Source: an uncultured Ruminococcus sp.
GTDB taxonomy: Bacteria > Bacillota > Clostridia > Lachnospirales > Lachnospiraceae
Length of the DNA: 55,588 bases
Assembly: GCA_900066355.1 (NCBI GenBank)
Contig: FMEL01000008.1
Coordinates: 51,506-107,093, forward strand
Reading direction: 5' to 3'
Within the stretch, counting starts at the first letter, position 1; each line of letters begins with the position of its first letter. The notes beneath the pieces were generated by a model. The model saw only the letters and a list, made by a program, of their open reading frames with translations, did not search any database and was not told where the DNA came from. Positions 18,270 through 25,693 of the stretch are shown here, one piece after another. The position numbers were made by a program, and so were the translations under genes.

Positions 18270-18965
18270 TTATACAGTTACTTTTGTACCTGTAAATTTG
18301 CCATGTACAGCATTTACAATGCTGTCTTTTTCTTCAAGTCCAAATACCAGCATTGGCATCTTCTGTTCCAGACACATAATAGATGCTGTCAGATCCATTG
18401 CAGCCAGTTTCTTATCTACAACTTCTTCGATAGAGATTTCATCATACTTCACTGCATTTGGATTCAGTTTCGGATCGCTATCGTAAATTCCATCTACTGC
18501 TTTTGCAAGGAGTATTGCTTCAGCCTCAATTTCAACTGCACGGAGTACAGTTGCTGTATCTGTAGAAAAATACGGGTGTCCTGTACCGCCTGCAAAAAAG
18601 AGAATCTTGCCTTCTGCAAAAGCTTCTTCTACAGCATCTTTAGAATAAAGGCTGGTAAAGGCGCCACATACAAACGGAGTAAAGATTTCTGTCTTAAGTC
18701 CCAGATATCTGCAGATATCAGAAACATAAATACAGTTCATAACCGTAGCAAGCATTCCAATCTGATCCGCTTTGTTGCGGTTGATTGTCTCGCTGGTACG
18801 GCCTCTCCAGAAGTTACCGCCGCCGATTACAACACCTACCTGCGTACCTTCCTCTGCAATCGTGCGGATCTGCTTTGCAACAGCAATGACTGTTTCCTCA
18901 TCAAATCCTCTTTTGGCAGCTCCGGCAAGAGCTTCTCCACTTAATTTGAGTAAAATTCTTTTCAT
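18270..18965 (-). CDS. pyrH: UMP kinase
   Basis: The 231-residue amino-acid-kinase-fold enzyme phosphorylates UMP to UDP. Motifs are the N-terminal RILLKLSGEALAG, GVVIGGGNFWRGR, and the central GTGHPYFSTDTATVLRA, with the ATP-site segment AVDGIYDSDPK. It precedes frr. The usual rpsB-tsf pair is not upstream in this window; a lipoprotein gene takes that position instead. Confidence 0.96.
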   Translation of the reverse strand: MKRILLKLSGEALAGAAKRGFDEETVIAVAKQIRTIAEEGTQVGVVIGGGNFWRGRTSETINRNKADQIGMLATVMNCIYVSDICRYLGLKTEIFTPFVCGAFTSLYSKDAVEEAFAEGKILFFAGGTGHPYFSTDTATVLRAVEIEAEAILLAKAVDGIYDSDPKLNPNAVKYDEISIEEVVDKKLAAMDLTASIMCLEQKMPMLVFGLEEKDSIVNAVHGKFTGTKVTV

Positions 18966-19012
18966 AAATTTATCCTTTCTGTAAACAGATTCAGGTCAAA
19001 GTTCTCGAACTT

Positions 19013-19972
19013 TTACCATACACCTGTTACAATTTCATTTCCATTTTCATCTACAGATGTAGATACTGTAAAGTCTGAGTAATAGTAATATCCTGTCGTT
19101 CCTGCAGTATCATCGTCATCATACTCCGAAGACTGTGCTGCGCCAACTGCACTTTCCAAATCATCAATGGACATTCCGATATAACTCTCTGCCTTCTGAA
19201 TCGTAGAATTCGTCGGATCGGTATCATTATCATCCGGATCAGAATTATTATCTGCGGATGGTGTACTTGTCGGATTTGCATTATTGCTGTCGGAATTTGA
19301 AGAATTACTTGAACTGGAATCATCTGATGAATCTGTCGGGGTCGGTGTTGCAGAAGAATCACTGTCTGAATCATCTGTTGACAGACCAAGTCGTTTCTTG
19401 ACATCATTTAATGTAGAAACTTCTTTCGTGCTGCTTGCTGTCAGATAAGTCGCGTAAGGGATCGAATCATCTCCGCTTCCATCCATACGAAGCGTGATCT
19501 GCTTCATCGTTGTCAATGGCAGTTTACGGAAAAAGCACTCATTTTTTTCTTCATCAGAATACGTAATACGGATATCGTATGTTACAGAAGAACTTCCCTT
19601 CTCATAGTAGTAAACCGCATTTTCACCATTTTTAAGAGTAAACATACCATTTACCAGGTCATCACCCCATTCATCATCTTCTGAATCATCTGAAGGAGTT
19701 TCTCGGACATAAATAGCTGCCACTTCTGACCCGGTCTTATTTACAATCGTGACCTTCGATGCCGTGGAAGTCTTCTCTCCCATCACATTCTTCTCAACAG
19801 CTTCTTCCATATTTATCAGCTCCGGTGTAGGGGTAGCTGTCACTGCTGTCTCCTGCGTCGGTGTCGGAGTTGTCTGCACTACGGAGTCTCCTGAATTCTT
19901 CTTTCCGCAACCGGAAATCACAACCGCAAGAGCCATCAATCCGGCAACTGCAAGATATTTTTTCTTAAACAT
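19013..19972 (-). CDS. Lipoprotein of unknown function
   Basis: The 319-residue protein has a clear type II signal peptide: KKK, a hydrophobic core, and lipobox VISGC with lipid-bearing Cys22. A Thr/Pro linker follows. Residues about 55-200 form a globular domain without a name I can give; it includes KVTIVNKTGSEVAAIYVRE and a segment ending FRKLPLTTMKQITLRMDG. A Ser/Asp/Asn-rich low-complexity linker of about 65 residues precedes a short C-terminal domain beginning AESYIGMSIDDLESAVG, similar in style to SmpA/BamE-like segments. Function is unknown. It has a strong promoter upstream and only 47 bp to pyrH with no terminator, so it probably heads that operon. Confidence 0.75.
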   Translation of the reverse strand: MFKKKYLAVAGLMALAVVISGCGKKNSGDSVVQTTPTPTQETAVTATPTPELINMEEAVEKNVMGEKTSTASKVTIVNKTGSEVAAIYVRETPSDDSEDDEWGDDLVNGMFTLKNGENAVYYYEKGSSSVTYDIRITYSDEEKNECFFRKLPLTTMKQITLRMDGSGDDSIPYATYLTASSTKEVSTLNDVKKRLGLSTDDSDSDSSATPTPTDSSDDSSSSNSSNSDSNNANPTSTPSADNNSDPDDNDTDPTNSTIQKAESYIGMSIDDLESAVGAAQSSEYDDDDTAGTTGYYYYSDFTVSTSVDENGNEIVTGVW

Positions 19973-20029
19973 ATATATTTCCTCCTATTCTGAATATGGA
20001 ATAGTTATATAACATCATCTTTTAATACA

Positions 20030-20057
20030 ATTATACAGAGTATCCGAATCTTGTCAA
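20030..20057 (-). promoter_or_regulatory. Promoter for lipoprotein-pyrH-frr-uppS-cdsA-dxr-rseP
   Basis: On the minus strand, TTGACA (20057-20052), a 16-bp spacer and TATAAT (20035-20030) lie about 58 bp upstream of the lipoprotein start. Confidence 0.75.
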
Positions 20058-20090
20058 CTGAATGTGCAGCAATTCACACATTTTTTAGAG

Positions 20091-20558
20091 TTATAGATTC
20101 TTTACTTTAAACTCTCTCTCCGCCTCTCTGCGCTGATCTTTCTTCGCAATGTCCTGGCGTTTATCGTAGAGCTTTTTGCCTCGTGCCACACCTATCTCAA
20201 GCTTGACAAGACTGTTTTTGAAATAGACTTTCAGCGGTACAAGTGTCAGACCTTTTTCCTGAAGACTGCCTTCAATCTTGTTAATCTCATGTCTGTGAAG
20301 AAGCAGTTTTCTTACACGCATCGGGTCTTTATTAAAGATGTTGCCTTTCTCATACGGGCTGATATGCATACCATATATATATACCTCACCCTTTTCTACA
20401 CGGATAAAGGATTCTTTGATGCTGCATTTTCCGGCACGAAGTGATTTTACTTCCGTACCTGCAAGTGCGATTCCTGCCTCATAAGTATCTTCAATAAAAT
20501 AATCATGAAATGCTTTTTTGTTGTTGGCGATCAGCTTCATTCCTGCTTTTTTTTCCAC
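20091..20558 (-). CDS. smpB: SsrA-binding protein SmpB
   Basis: The 155-residue protein delivers tmRNA to stalled ribosomes in trans-translation. Family motifs are KLIANNKKAFHDYFIEDTYEAG, LAGTEVKSLRAGKCSIKES, and the C-terminal Lys-rich tail with KKLYDKR. The frame opens at a GTG at 20567, but the GTG at 20558 has GGAGG about 8 nt upstream and gives the usual N terminus. It is directly downstream of rnr, a conserved pairing because RNase R degrades the tagged mRNAs. No ssrA (tmRNA) gene was seen in the window. Confidence 0.95.
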   Translation of the reverse strand: MEKKAGMKLIANNKKAFHDYFIEDTYEAGIALAGTEVKSLRAGKCSIKESFIRVEKGEVYIYGMHISPYEKGNIFNKDPMRVRKLLLHRHEINKIEGSLQEKGLTLVPLKVYFKNSLVKLEIGVARGKKLYDKRQDIAKKDQRREAEREFKVKNL

Positions 20559-20580
20559 GAGCCACACCTCCCTCGTTCAA

Positions 20581-22632
20581 TCATTCAACAATTGTAAAAT
20601 CTACCGTCCTGCTGAGCGCGTCCGCATCAGCCACACGCACTCGCACTTTTTGTCCCAGATGATATATTTTCTTTGTGAGTTCTCCGCTCAATTCATAATT
20701 TTCTTCATCAAATGTATAGTAATCGTCAGACAATGTACTGATATGTACAAGTCCTTCGACCGTATTGTGCAGTTCCACGTAAAGTCCGTATGCAGTCACT
20801 CCAGAGATAATTCCATCAAACTCTTCCCCCAGATGATATGACATATACTCAGCTTTCTTAAGACGGTCGGACTCGCGCTCTGCTTCCTGCGCCCTGCGCT
20901 CACATATACTGGACTGTTCCGCAACACTTTCCAGAATTTCCCGGTAGTGTTCTGTCTTGCCTTCCCGCTGTAACCGTCCTCTTATATTATCACGAATGAT
21001 ACGATGAATCTGTAAATCCGGATATCTGCGAATCGGAGACGTGAAATGACAGTAATATTTTGCAGCCAGTCCGAAATGTCCGCTGCACTCTGTCGTATAT
21101 TTCGCCTGCTTCATTGTGCGAAGCATCAGACGGCTGAGCATTGCTTCATTTGGAAGTCCCTGAATCTTCTCCAGTATTTCCTGAATCTCTTTCGGAGAAA
21201 TTTCCTCTCCCGATTTTTGCACCTGAATCCCCTGATGACGCAGTAGTGTCAGAAGAGACTCCACTCTTTCAGGATCCGGATTTTCATGTGTACGATATAC
21301 AAACGGATATTCGCCCTTACAATACTCTTTTGCGACAGTCTCATTTGCCATCAGCATAAAATCTTCTATAATATCTGTCGCAACGTTATGTTCATAAGGC
21401 TGAACATCGATTGCCCTTCCGGCACCGTTTAATATGATCTTGCTCTCCGGGAAATCAAAATCAATCGAACCACGATTATGTCTCTTACTTCTCAGAAGAG
21501 CAGAAAGTTCTTTCATCAGGAAAAACATCGGTACAAATTCCTGGTATTCCCGGCTGGTTTTTGTATCTCCGTCTTCAAGAATCATTCTCACCTGATTGTA
21601 ACTCATACGACGGTCTACACGAATGATCGTTTCGGCAATCTGATGATTTATGACACAGCCAGACTCATCAATATCCATCAGGCAACTGAGTGTCAGACGG
21701 TCTTCTCCCTGATTCAGCGAACAAATGCCATTTGAAAGTCGCTCTGGCAGCATCGGTACCACCCGATCTGCAAGATAAACACTTGTTCCACGTTTCAGTG
21801 CTTCTTTATCCAGCGCACTTCCGCCCTGTACATAATTACTGACATCTGCAATATGAACTCCCAGATGATAAATTCCGTTCTCTTTTGTCAGAGACACCGC
21901 ATCATCCAGATCCTTTGCATCTTCACCATCAATTGTCACCGTACGAAGTTCCGTAAGATCCAGACGGCCATCCCGGTCGGCTTCCTGCACATGATCAGGC
22001 ACACGCATTGCCTGATTGATTACCTTTATCGGAAATTCAGATGGAATCTTATAGCTTTTGACAATGGCAAGAATATCTGTTCCCGGTGCATTGATGCTTC
22101 CAAGATTTTCTGTAATACGACCTTCCGGCTTGTGCGAAGCATCCCCGTAATCTATGATCTCGGCAACTACCTTGTCACCGTCGCGGACCCCCTTGCTGTT
22201 CCTGGCTGAAATATACACATCTTTCGAAAATTTCTGATTATCACAGAGAATAAAACCATAATCACGTTCTCGCTGGAATGTCCCGACTATTTCCTGATTG
22301 GCACGTTCCAGAATGCGAATAACCGTTCCTTCCTGCCTTTTGCCTTTCTTTGGCTCTTTCCCAAGCAGCACCTGCACCTGATCCTGATGCATCGCTGTCC
22401 CGGCCGCACTTGCAGGAATAAAGATATCCTCTTCTTCACCCTCGACTTCTACAAACCCAAATCCTTTCTGGTTTCCGATAAAAGTTCCCACACGGATCAG
22501 CCCCTGCTTCTCCCATTCGCGAATTTCTCTTTTTTTCGGTGTTACAGTCTTTGGTTTTACGGCTTTTGTCTTTATAAATTTCTTTTTTCCGGAAAGCTTT
22601 TTCTTCTTTTCCTGAATTTTCTTTCTGCTCAC
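20581..22632 (-). CDS. rnr: Ribonuclease R
   Basis: The 683-residue 3'-5' exoribonuclease of the RNB family is somewhat shorter than the B. subtilis protein. In order it has a Lys-rich N-terminal tail, cold-shock OB segments (GTFIGNQKGFGFVEVEG, GTFQRERDYGFILCD), the RNB catalytic domain with TIDGEDAKDLDDAVSL (the Asp cluster) and FTSPIRRYPDLQIHR, and a C-terminal S1 domain beginning at about residue 600 (GEEFDGIISGVTAYGLYVEL). It starts at a GTG with AAGGAG upstream. An intrinsic terminator lies immediately before it, so its expression would need read-through or a promoter I did not find. Confidence 0.95.
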   Translation of the reverse strand: MSRKKIQEKKKKLSGKKKFIKTKAVKPKTVTPKKREIREWEKQGLIRVGTFIGNQKGFGFVEVEGEEEDIFIPASAAGTAMHQDQVQVLLGKEPKKGKRQEGTVIRILERANQEIVGTFQRERDYGFILCDNQKFSKDVYISARNSKGVRDGDKVVAEIIDYGDASHKPEGRITENLGSINAPGTDILAIVKSYKIPSEFPIKVINQAMRVPDHVQEADRDGRLDLTELRTVTIDGEDAKDLDDAVSLTKENGIYHLGVHIADVSNYVQGGSALDKEALKRGTSVYLADRVVPMLPERLSNGICSLNQGEDRLTLSCLMDIDESGCVINHQIAETIIRVDRRMSYNQVRMILEDGDTKTSREYQEFVPMFFLMKELSALLRSKRHNRGSIDFDFPESKIILNGAGRAIDVQPYEHNVATDIIEDFMLMANETVAKEYCKGEYPFVYRTHENPDPERVESLLTLLRHQGIQVQKSGEEISPKEIQEILEKIQGLPNEAMLSRLMLRTMKQAKYTTECSGHFGLAAKYYCHFTSPIRRYPDLQIHRIIRDNIRGRLQREGKTEHYREILESVAEQSSICERRAQEAERESDRLKKAEYMSYHLGEEFDGIISGVTAYGLYVELHNTVEGLVHISTLSDDYYTFDEENYELSGELTKKIYHLGQKVRVRVADADALSRTVDFTIVE

Positions 22633-22651
22633 TTAAACTCCTTTGTTTTGA

Positions 22652-22685
22652 GAAAAAAAAGCACTCTTGTGACCATACAAGAGTG
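22652..22685 (-). terminator. Intrinsic terminator between secG and rnr
   Basis: A 9-bp perfect stem (22662-22670 with 22677-22685) has a 6-nt loop and is followed by eight Ts on the minus strand. Confidence 0.9.
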
Positions 22686-22702
22686 TTTTCTTCTGACAAT
22701 TC

Positions 22703-22942
22703 TTAAAAATTCATATTCAAAACTGCTGCCAGTACAAAAAATAACACTGCCATAATCGTGGTAGCTCGAACAAGACCACCCTCCATAGAACGACCTTTAT
22801 TCTTTCCCCAATAGGAATCTGCCGCACCGGAAATCGCGCCGCCAAGTCCCTGCTGCTTACCTTCCTGCATAAGAACAACAACAGTAAGAGCAATACAATC
22901 TATGGCAAAAATTACAGTAAGAATAGTTCTCAAAATCTGCAT
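22703..22942 (-). CDS. secG: Preprotein translocase subunit SecG
   Basis: The 79-residue protein has two membrane segments, one N-terminal (about 3-22) and one C-terminal (about 55-77). They are joined by the characteristic loop MQEGKQQGLGGAISGAADSYWGKNKGRS. It is an accessory subunit of the SecYEG channel. It sits between eno and rnr, an order common in Firmicutes, and is preceded by its own promoter-like site. Confidence 0.93.
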   Translation of the reverse strand: MQILRTILTVIFAIDCIALTVVVLMQEGKQQGLGGAISGAADSYWGKNKGRSMEGGLVRATTIMAVLFFVLAAVLNMNF

Positions 22943-22973
22943 TTCAGTTACACCTCCTAATCAACTAGAAGAT

Positions 22974-23002
22974 ATTGTAACATAACAACATCCTGATTTC
23001 AA
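22974..23002 (-). promoter_or_regulatory. Promoter-like site upstream of secG
   Basis: On the minus strand, TTGAAA (23002-22997), a 17-bp spacer and TACAAT (22979-22974) lie about 30 bp upstream of the secG start. Confidence 0.6.
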
Positions 23003-23011
23003 CTATTTTAA

Positions 23012-24361
23012 TTAATTCTCCTTTTGATAATTCTCCGTTTCACCCATAAATGGATTTTCGTAAACTGCTGTATTTTCCAGTATATCGCAGATTCGAAGCA
23101 GCTGATTATATTTCGAAGTCCGGTCAGAACGGCATGGTGCCCCTGTTTTGATCTGTCCGGCGCCGACTGCAACCGCCAGATCTGCAATAAATGCATCTTC
23201 TGTTTCACCGGAGCGATGTGAAACAACTACCCGATATCCTGCTTTTTGTGCCATCTCAACTGCATCCATTGCTTCACTTAAAGTCCCGATCTGATTCACC
23301 TTGATCAAAATGGCATTCGCTGTCTGAAGTCGGATTCCGCATTTCAATCTCTTGATATTTGTCACAAACAGATCATCTCCGACAAGTTGTACACGCTCAC
23401 CGAGTATTTCTGTCATCTGCTTCCAACCCTCCCAGTCATCTTCCTGCAGACCGTCCTCGATAGAAATAATCGGAAATTCATCCAGTAGTTTCTCATAATA
23501 AGCTACCATCTCTTTTGTATCACGGAGAACCTCTTTACCTTTCTTTCTGCTTTCCCCTGGGAAATAATAACAGCCTTTTTCCTCATCATACAATTCGCTT
23601 GCTGCTGCATCAATCGCAATCTTCACTTCTTCTCCCGGTTTGTATCCGGCTTTCTGTATTGCCTCTGTCATAAGCTCCAATACGGCATGTGCATCCTCCA
23701 GATCCGGTGCAAAACCACCTTCATCTCCGACTGCAGTAGAAAGATTTCGTTCTTTCAGGAGAATCCGAAGGAACTGATAAATTTCCACGCACATCCGTAT
23801 TCCCTCACGAAAATTCGGTGCACCCACCGGCATGATCATAAACTCCTGAAGATCCACTGTATTATCTGCATGCCTTCCCCCATTCAGAATATTCATCATG
23901 GGGACCGGAAGTCTGCATGCATGGCAGCCTCCAAGATACTGGTAAAGCGGAATGCGGAGCGCCATCGCCGCCGCCCTTGCCACCGCCACGGAAACACCAA
24001 GTGTAGCATTGGCTCCGACACTGCTTTTGTTATCTGTACCATCTGTACGAATCAGAATTTCATCAATTCTTTTCTGATCCAGTGCATTTTCCCCTACAAT
24101 TGCCTCTGCCAGTTTGGTATTGACATTTTCCACTGCATTTTCGACACTTAAGCCTGTATAATATCCTTTTTTACCGTCACGCAACTCTACAGCTTCAAAT
24201 TTTCCTGTAGATGCACCGGACGGTACACTGGCAATTGCTGTATGCCCTTCCATTCCTACAATTCCTTCTCCCACTGTAGCTTCCACTTCCACGGTCGGAT
24301 TTCCTCTGGAGTCCAGAACCTGTCTTGCAAAAATTCTTCGTACCGGAAGATATCGAAACAT
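23012..24361 (-). CDS. eno: Enolase
   Basis: The 449-residue glycolytic enzyme interconverts 2-phosphoglycerate and phosphoenolpyruvate. Motifs are ARQVLDSRGNPTVEVE, the mobile loop SVPSGASTG, GDEGGFAPDLEDAHAVLEL, the Mg ligands in ISIEDGLQEDDWEGW and LVGDDLFVTN, and the signature ILIKVNQIGTLSEA with SHRSGETEDAFIADLAV. The N terminus (MFRYLPVRRIFAR) is a few residues longer than usual, but AAGGAGG supports the ATG at 24361. Confidence 0.97.
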   Translation of the reverse strand: MFRYLPVRRIFARQVLDSRGNPTVEVEATVGEGIVGMEGHTAIASVPSGASTGKFEAVELRDGKKGYYTGLSVENAVENVNTKLAEAIVGENALDQKRIDEILIRTDGTDNKSSVGANATLGVSVAVARAAAMALRIPLYQYLGGCHACRLPVPMMNILNGGRHADNTVDLQEFMIMPVGAPNFREGIRMCVEIYQFLRILLKERNLSTAVGDEGGFAPDLEDAHAVLELMTEAIQKAGYKPGEEVKIAIDAAASELYDEEKGCYYFPGESRKKGKEVLRDTKEMVAYYEKLLDEFPIISIEDGLQEDDWEGWKQMTEILGERVQLVGDDLFVTNIKRLKCGIRLQTANAILIKVNQIGTLSEAMDAVEMAQKAGYRVVVSHRSGETEDAFIADLAVAVGAGQIKTGAPCRSDRTSKYNQLLRICDILENTAVYENPFMGETENYQKEN

Positions 24362-24525
24362 GTTTTTACCTCCTTTAGATTTGTTTGATAGTATTTTTCC
24401 ATATTATTTTTCCCTGCCCATCTGTTTCTATGCAAATGTTTGCACCACTATTTTCAGTCTATTTTGCATTATTTTTTATTTTAACGGATTATATGTAATT
24501 ATTTTAATTTTTATCTATTTTCTTC

Positions 24526-24554
24526 TTGACATTTTTCTTTTTATCTGTTATAGT
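24526..24554 (+). promoter_or_regulatory. Promoter of the repeat-containing leader or small RNA
   Basis: On the plus strand, TTGACA (24526-24531), a 17-bp spacer and TATAGT (24549-24554) predict a transcription start near 24561. Confidence 0.8.
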
Positions 24555-24589
24555 TAGCTCATAAAACAAAAGGATGTACAAAATAAATA

Positions 24590-24720
24590 AAAGGAGCGTG
24601 AAACCACCGAAAACATAAGTGATTTCCCATAATTCAGGAAAGAGAGGTACAGACCGCCAGAAACGAAATGAATTTCCTTTATATTTTATGAAAGAGAGGT
24701 ACGGACCACCAAGAACGTAA
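24590..24720 (+). repeat. Three tandem copies of a roughly 30-nt motif, period about 50 nt
   Basis: Copies B (from 24639) and C (from 24691) share aaagagaggtac, then gacc, cc and aacg at matching offsets. Copy A (from 24590) keeps ggag.g, acc.cc and aaac. Confidence 0.75.
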
Positions 24721-24785
24721 TTTTTTAATTCCAGATGTTTTAAACAAATACAGGAGGTAAAATCCATTGGATAATGAATTTTAAA

Positions 24786-24828
24786 AGAGCCACCAGAAAA
24801 TAAAAATCTGATGGCTCTATTTTTTTTG
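24786..24828 (+). terminator. Intrinsic terminator of the leader or small RNA
   Basis: An 11-bp stem with one mismatch (24787-24797 with 24807-24817) is followed by a T8 tract on the plus strand. It ends 43 bp before the pdaA start. Confidence 0.85.
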
Positions 24829-24871
24829 CATTTCTGCATATATTTTTAAAAAGAGTTTTCTGTGAGGTACC

Positions 24872-25693
24872 ATGAAATCCATCCAACGTTACCTTTTTAT
24901 ACCAAAACTTTTCTTTCTTTTCAGTGGCATGTTTATCCTCGGCGCACAGCTCGGAAAACTGCATGCTACTCTCTGCGATACCACGCCCGTCTCTGTCAGT
25001 TCAGAATCTGCCAGTTGGGGGCTCAGTTTCCAGACTGAAGGCGAGCGTCCAGTCGGAAATGCTTCCATTGAAGAGTTGCGTCCATACAATGCTTATTATG
25101 CAGACGATACCAATGAGAAAAAAATTTATCTCACATTTGACTGCGGATACGAAAACGGAAATACACCACTTATACTCGATGCCCTGAAAAAGCATCAGGC
25201 ACCTGCGGTCTTTTTTGTCGTCGGGAATTTTATTTCAGATAATCCCGATCTTATCAAGCGTATTGTTTCGGAAGGACATATTGTTGGAAACCATACTATG
25301 ACACATCCCGATATGTCCGGAATTTCTTCCCTCGACGCCTTTCGAAAACAGTTAAATGGTGTAGCAGAGTTATACGAATCTGTCACCGGTGAAAAAATGA
25401 CAAAATTTTACCGGCCACCGCAGGGAGTCTACAGTACCTCTAATCTTAAGATGGCAAAAGACCTCGGATATACTACTTTTTTCTGGAGTCTTGCCTATGT
25501 AGACTGGATACAAAATCAGCAGCCTTCAAAAGACGAAGCCTTTCAAAAGCTGCTGAGCCGTATCCATCCCGGTGCCATCGTACTTCTCCATAATACTTCG
25601 ACTACCAACGGACAGATTCTCGATGAACTGCTCACAAAATGGGAAGATATGGACTATCAGTTTCATTCGCTGAAAGAGCTCTCCGAAACCTGA
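24872..25693 (+). CDS. pdaA: Polysaccharide deacetylase, PdaA-like
   Basis: The 273-residue protein has an N-terminal signal or anchor helix (about 8-26) followed by a NodB-type deacetylase domain from about residue 85. Motif 1 is IYLTFDCGYENGN with the catalytic and metal Asp. Motif 2 is VGNHTMTHPDM (two His ligands). Motif 3 is YRPPQGVYS. The C-terminal ILLHNTS-type motif is VLLHNTSTTN. The pattern matches PdaA, which deacetylates N-acetylmuramic acid on the way to the muramic delta-lactam of spore cortex. The ATG at 24872 has GTGAGG upstream. It is a lone plus-strand gene preceded by the motif-repeat RNA, and its 3' end overlaps the convergent AlgJ-like gene by 31 bp. Confidence 0.88.
   Translation: MKSIQRYLFIPKLFFLFSGMFILGAQLGKLHATLCDTTPVSVSSESASWGLSFQTEGERPVGNASIEELRPYNAYYADDTNEKKIYLTFDCGYENGNTPLILDALKKHQAPAVFFVVGNFISDNPDLIKRIVSEGHIVGNHTMTHPDMSGISSLDAFRKQLNGVAELYESVTGEKMTKFYRPPQGVYSTSNLKMAKDLGYTTFFWSLAYVDWIQNQQPSKDEAFQKLLSRIHPGAIVLLHNTSTTNGQILDELLTKWEDMDYQFHSLKELSET

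Larger units (their letters stand above)
24561..24828 (+). ncRNA. Putative small or leader RNA with three tandem motif copies, upstream of pdaA
   Basis: A promoter and an intrinsic terminator bracket about 268 nt with no credible gene. The transcript contains three related units at about 24588-24615, 24636-24665 and 24688-24720. Their shared RNA pattern is GAGAGGTAC, one base, GACCxCC, about two bases, then AACG; the first unit is diverged. The second is enclosed by a short stem (AGGAAA with TTTCCT). An AGGAGG at 24752-24757 precedes a possible five-codon TTG reading frame ending just before the terminator. Unit C could encode a 10-residue peptide, but unit B has no start codon and the spacing (49 and 52 nt) does not keep frame, so conservation looks RNA-level. 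I do not recognise a known riboswitch or RNA class. It could be a stand-alone small RNA or an attenuator of pdaA. Confidence 0.6.

Noticed and set aside
19973..20580. tmRNA (ssrA) gene adjacent to smpB
   Set aside because: I searched the flanking gaps for the tRNA-Ala-like ends and a tag reading frame and saw neither; the gaps are also too short.
24561..24828. Glycine, purine, TPP, SAM, preQ1 or c-di-GMP riboswitch upstream of pdaA
   Set aside because: None of the conserved core sequences of these classes is visible; the tandem units do not match the glycine aptamer pattern.
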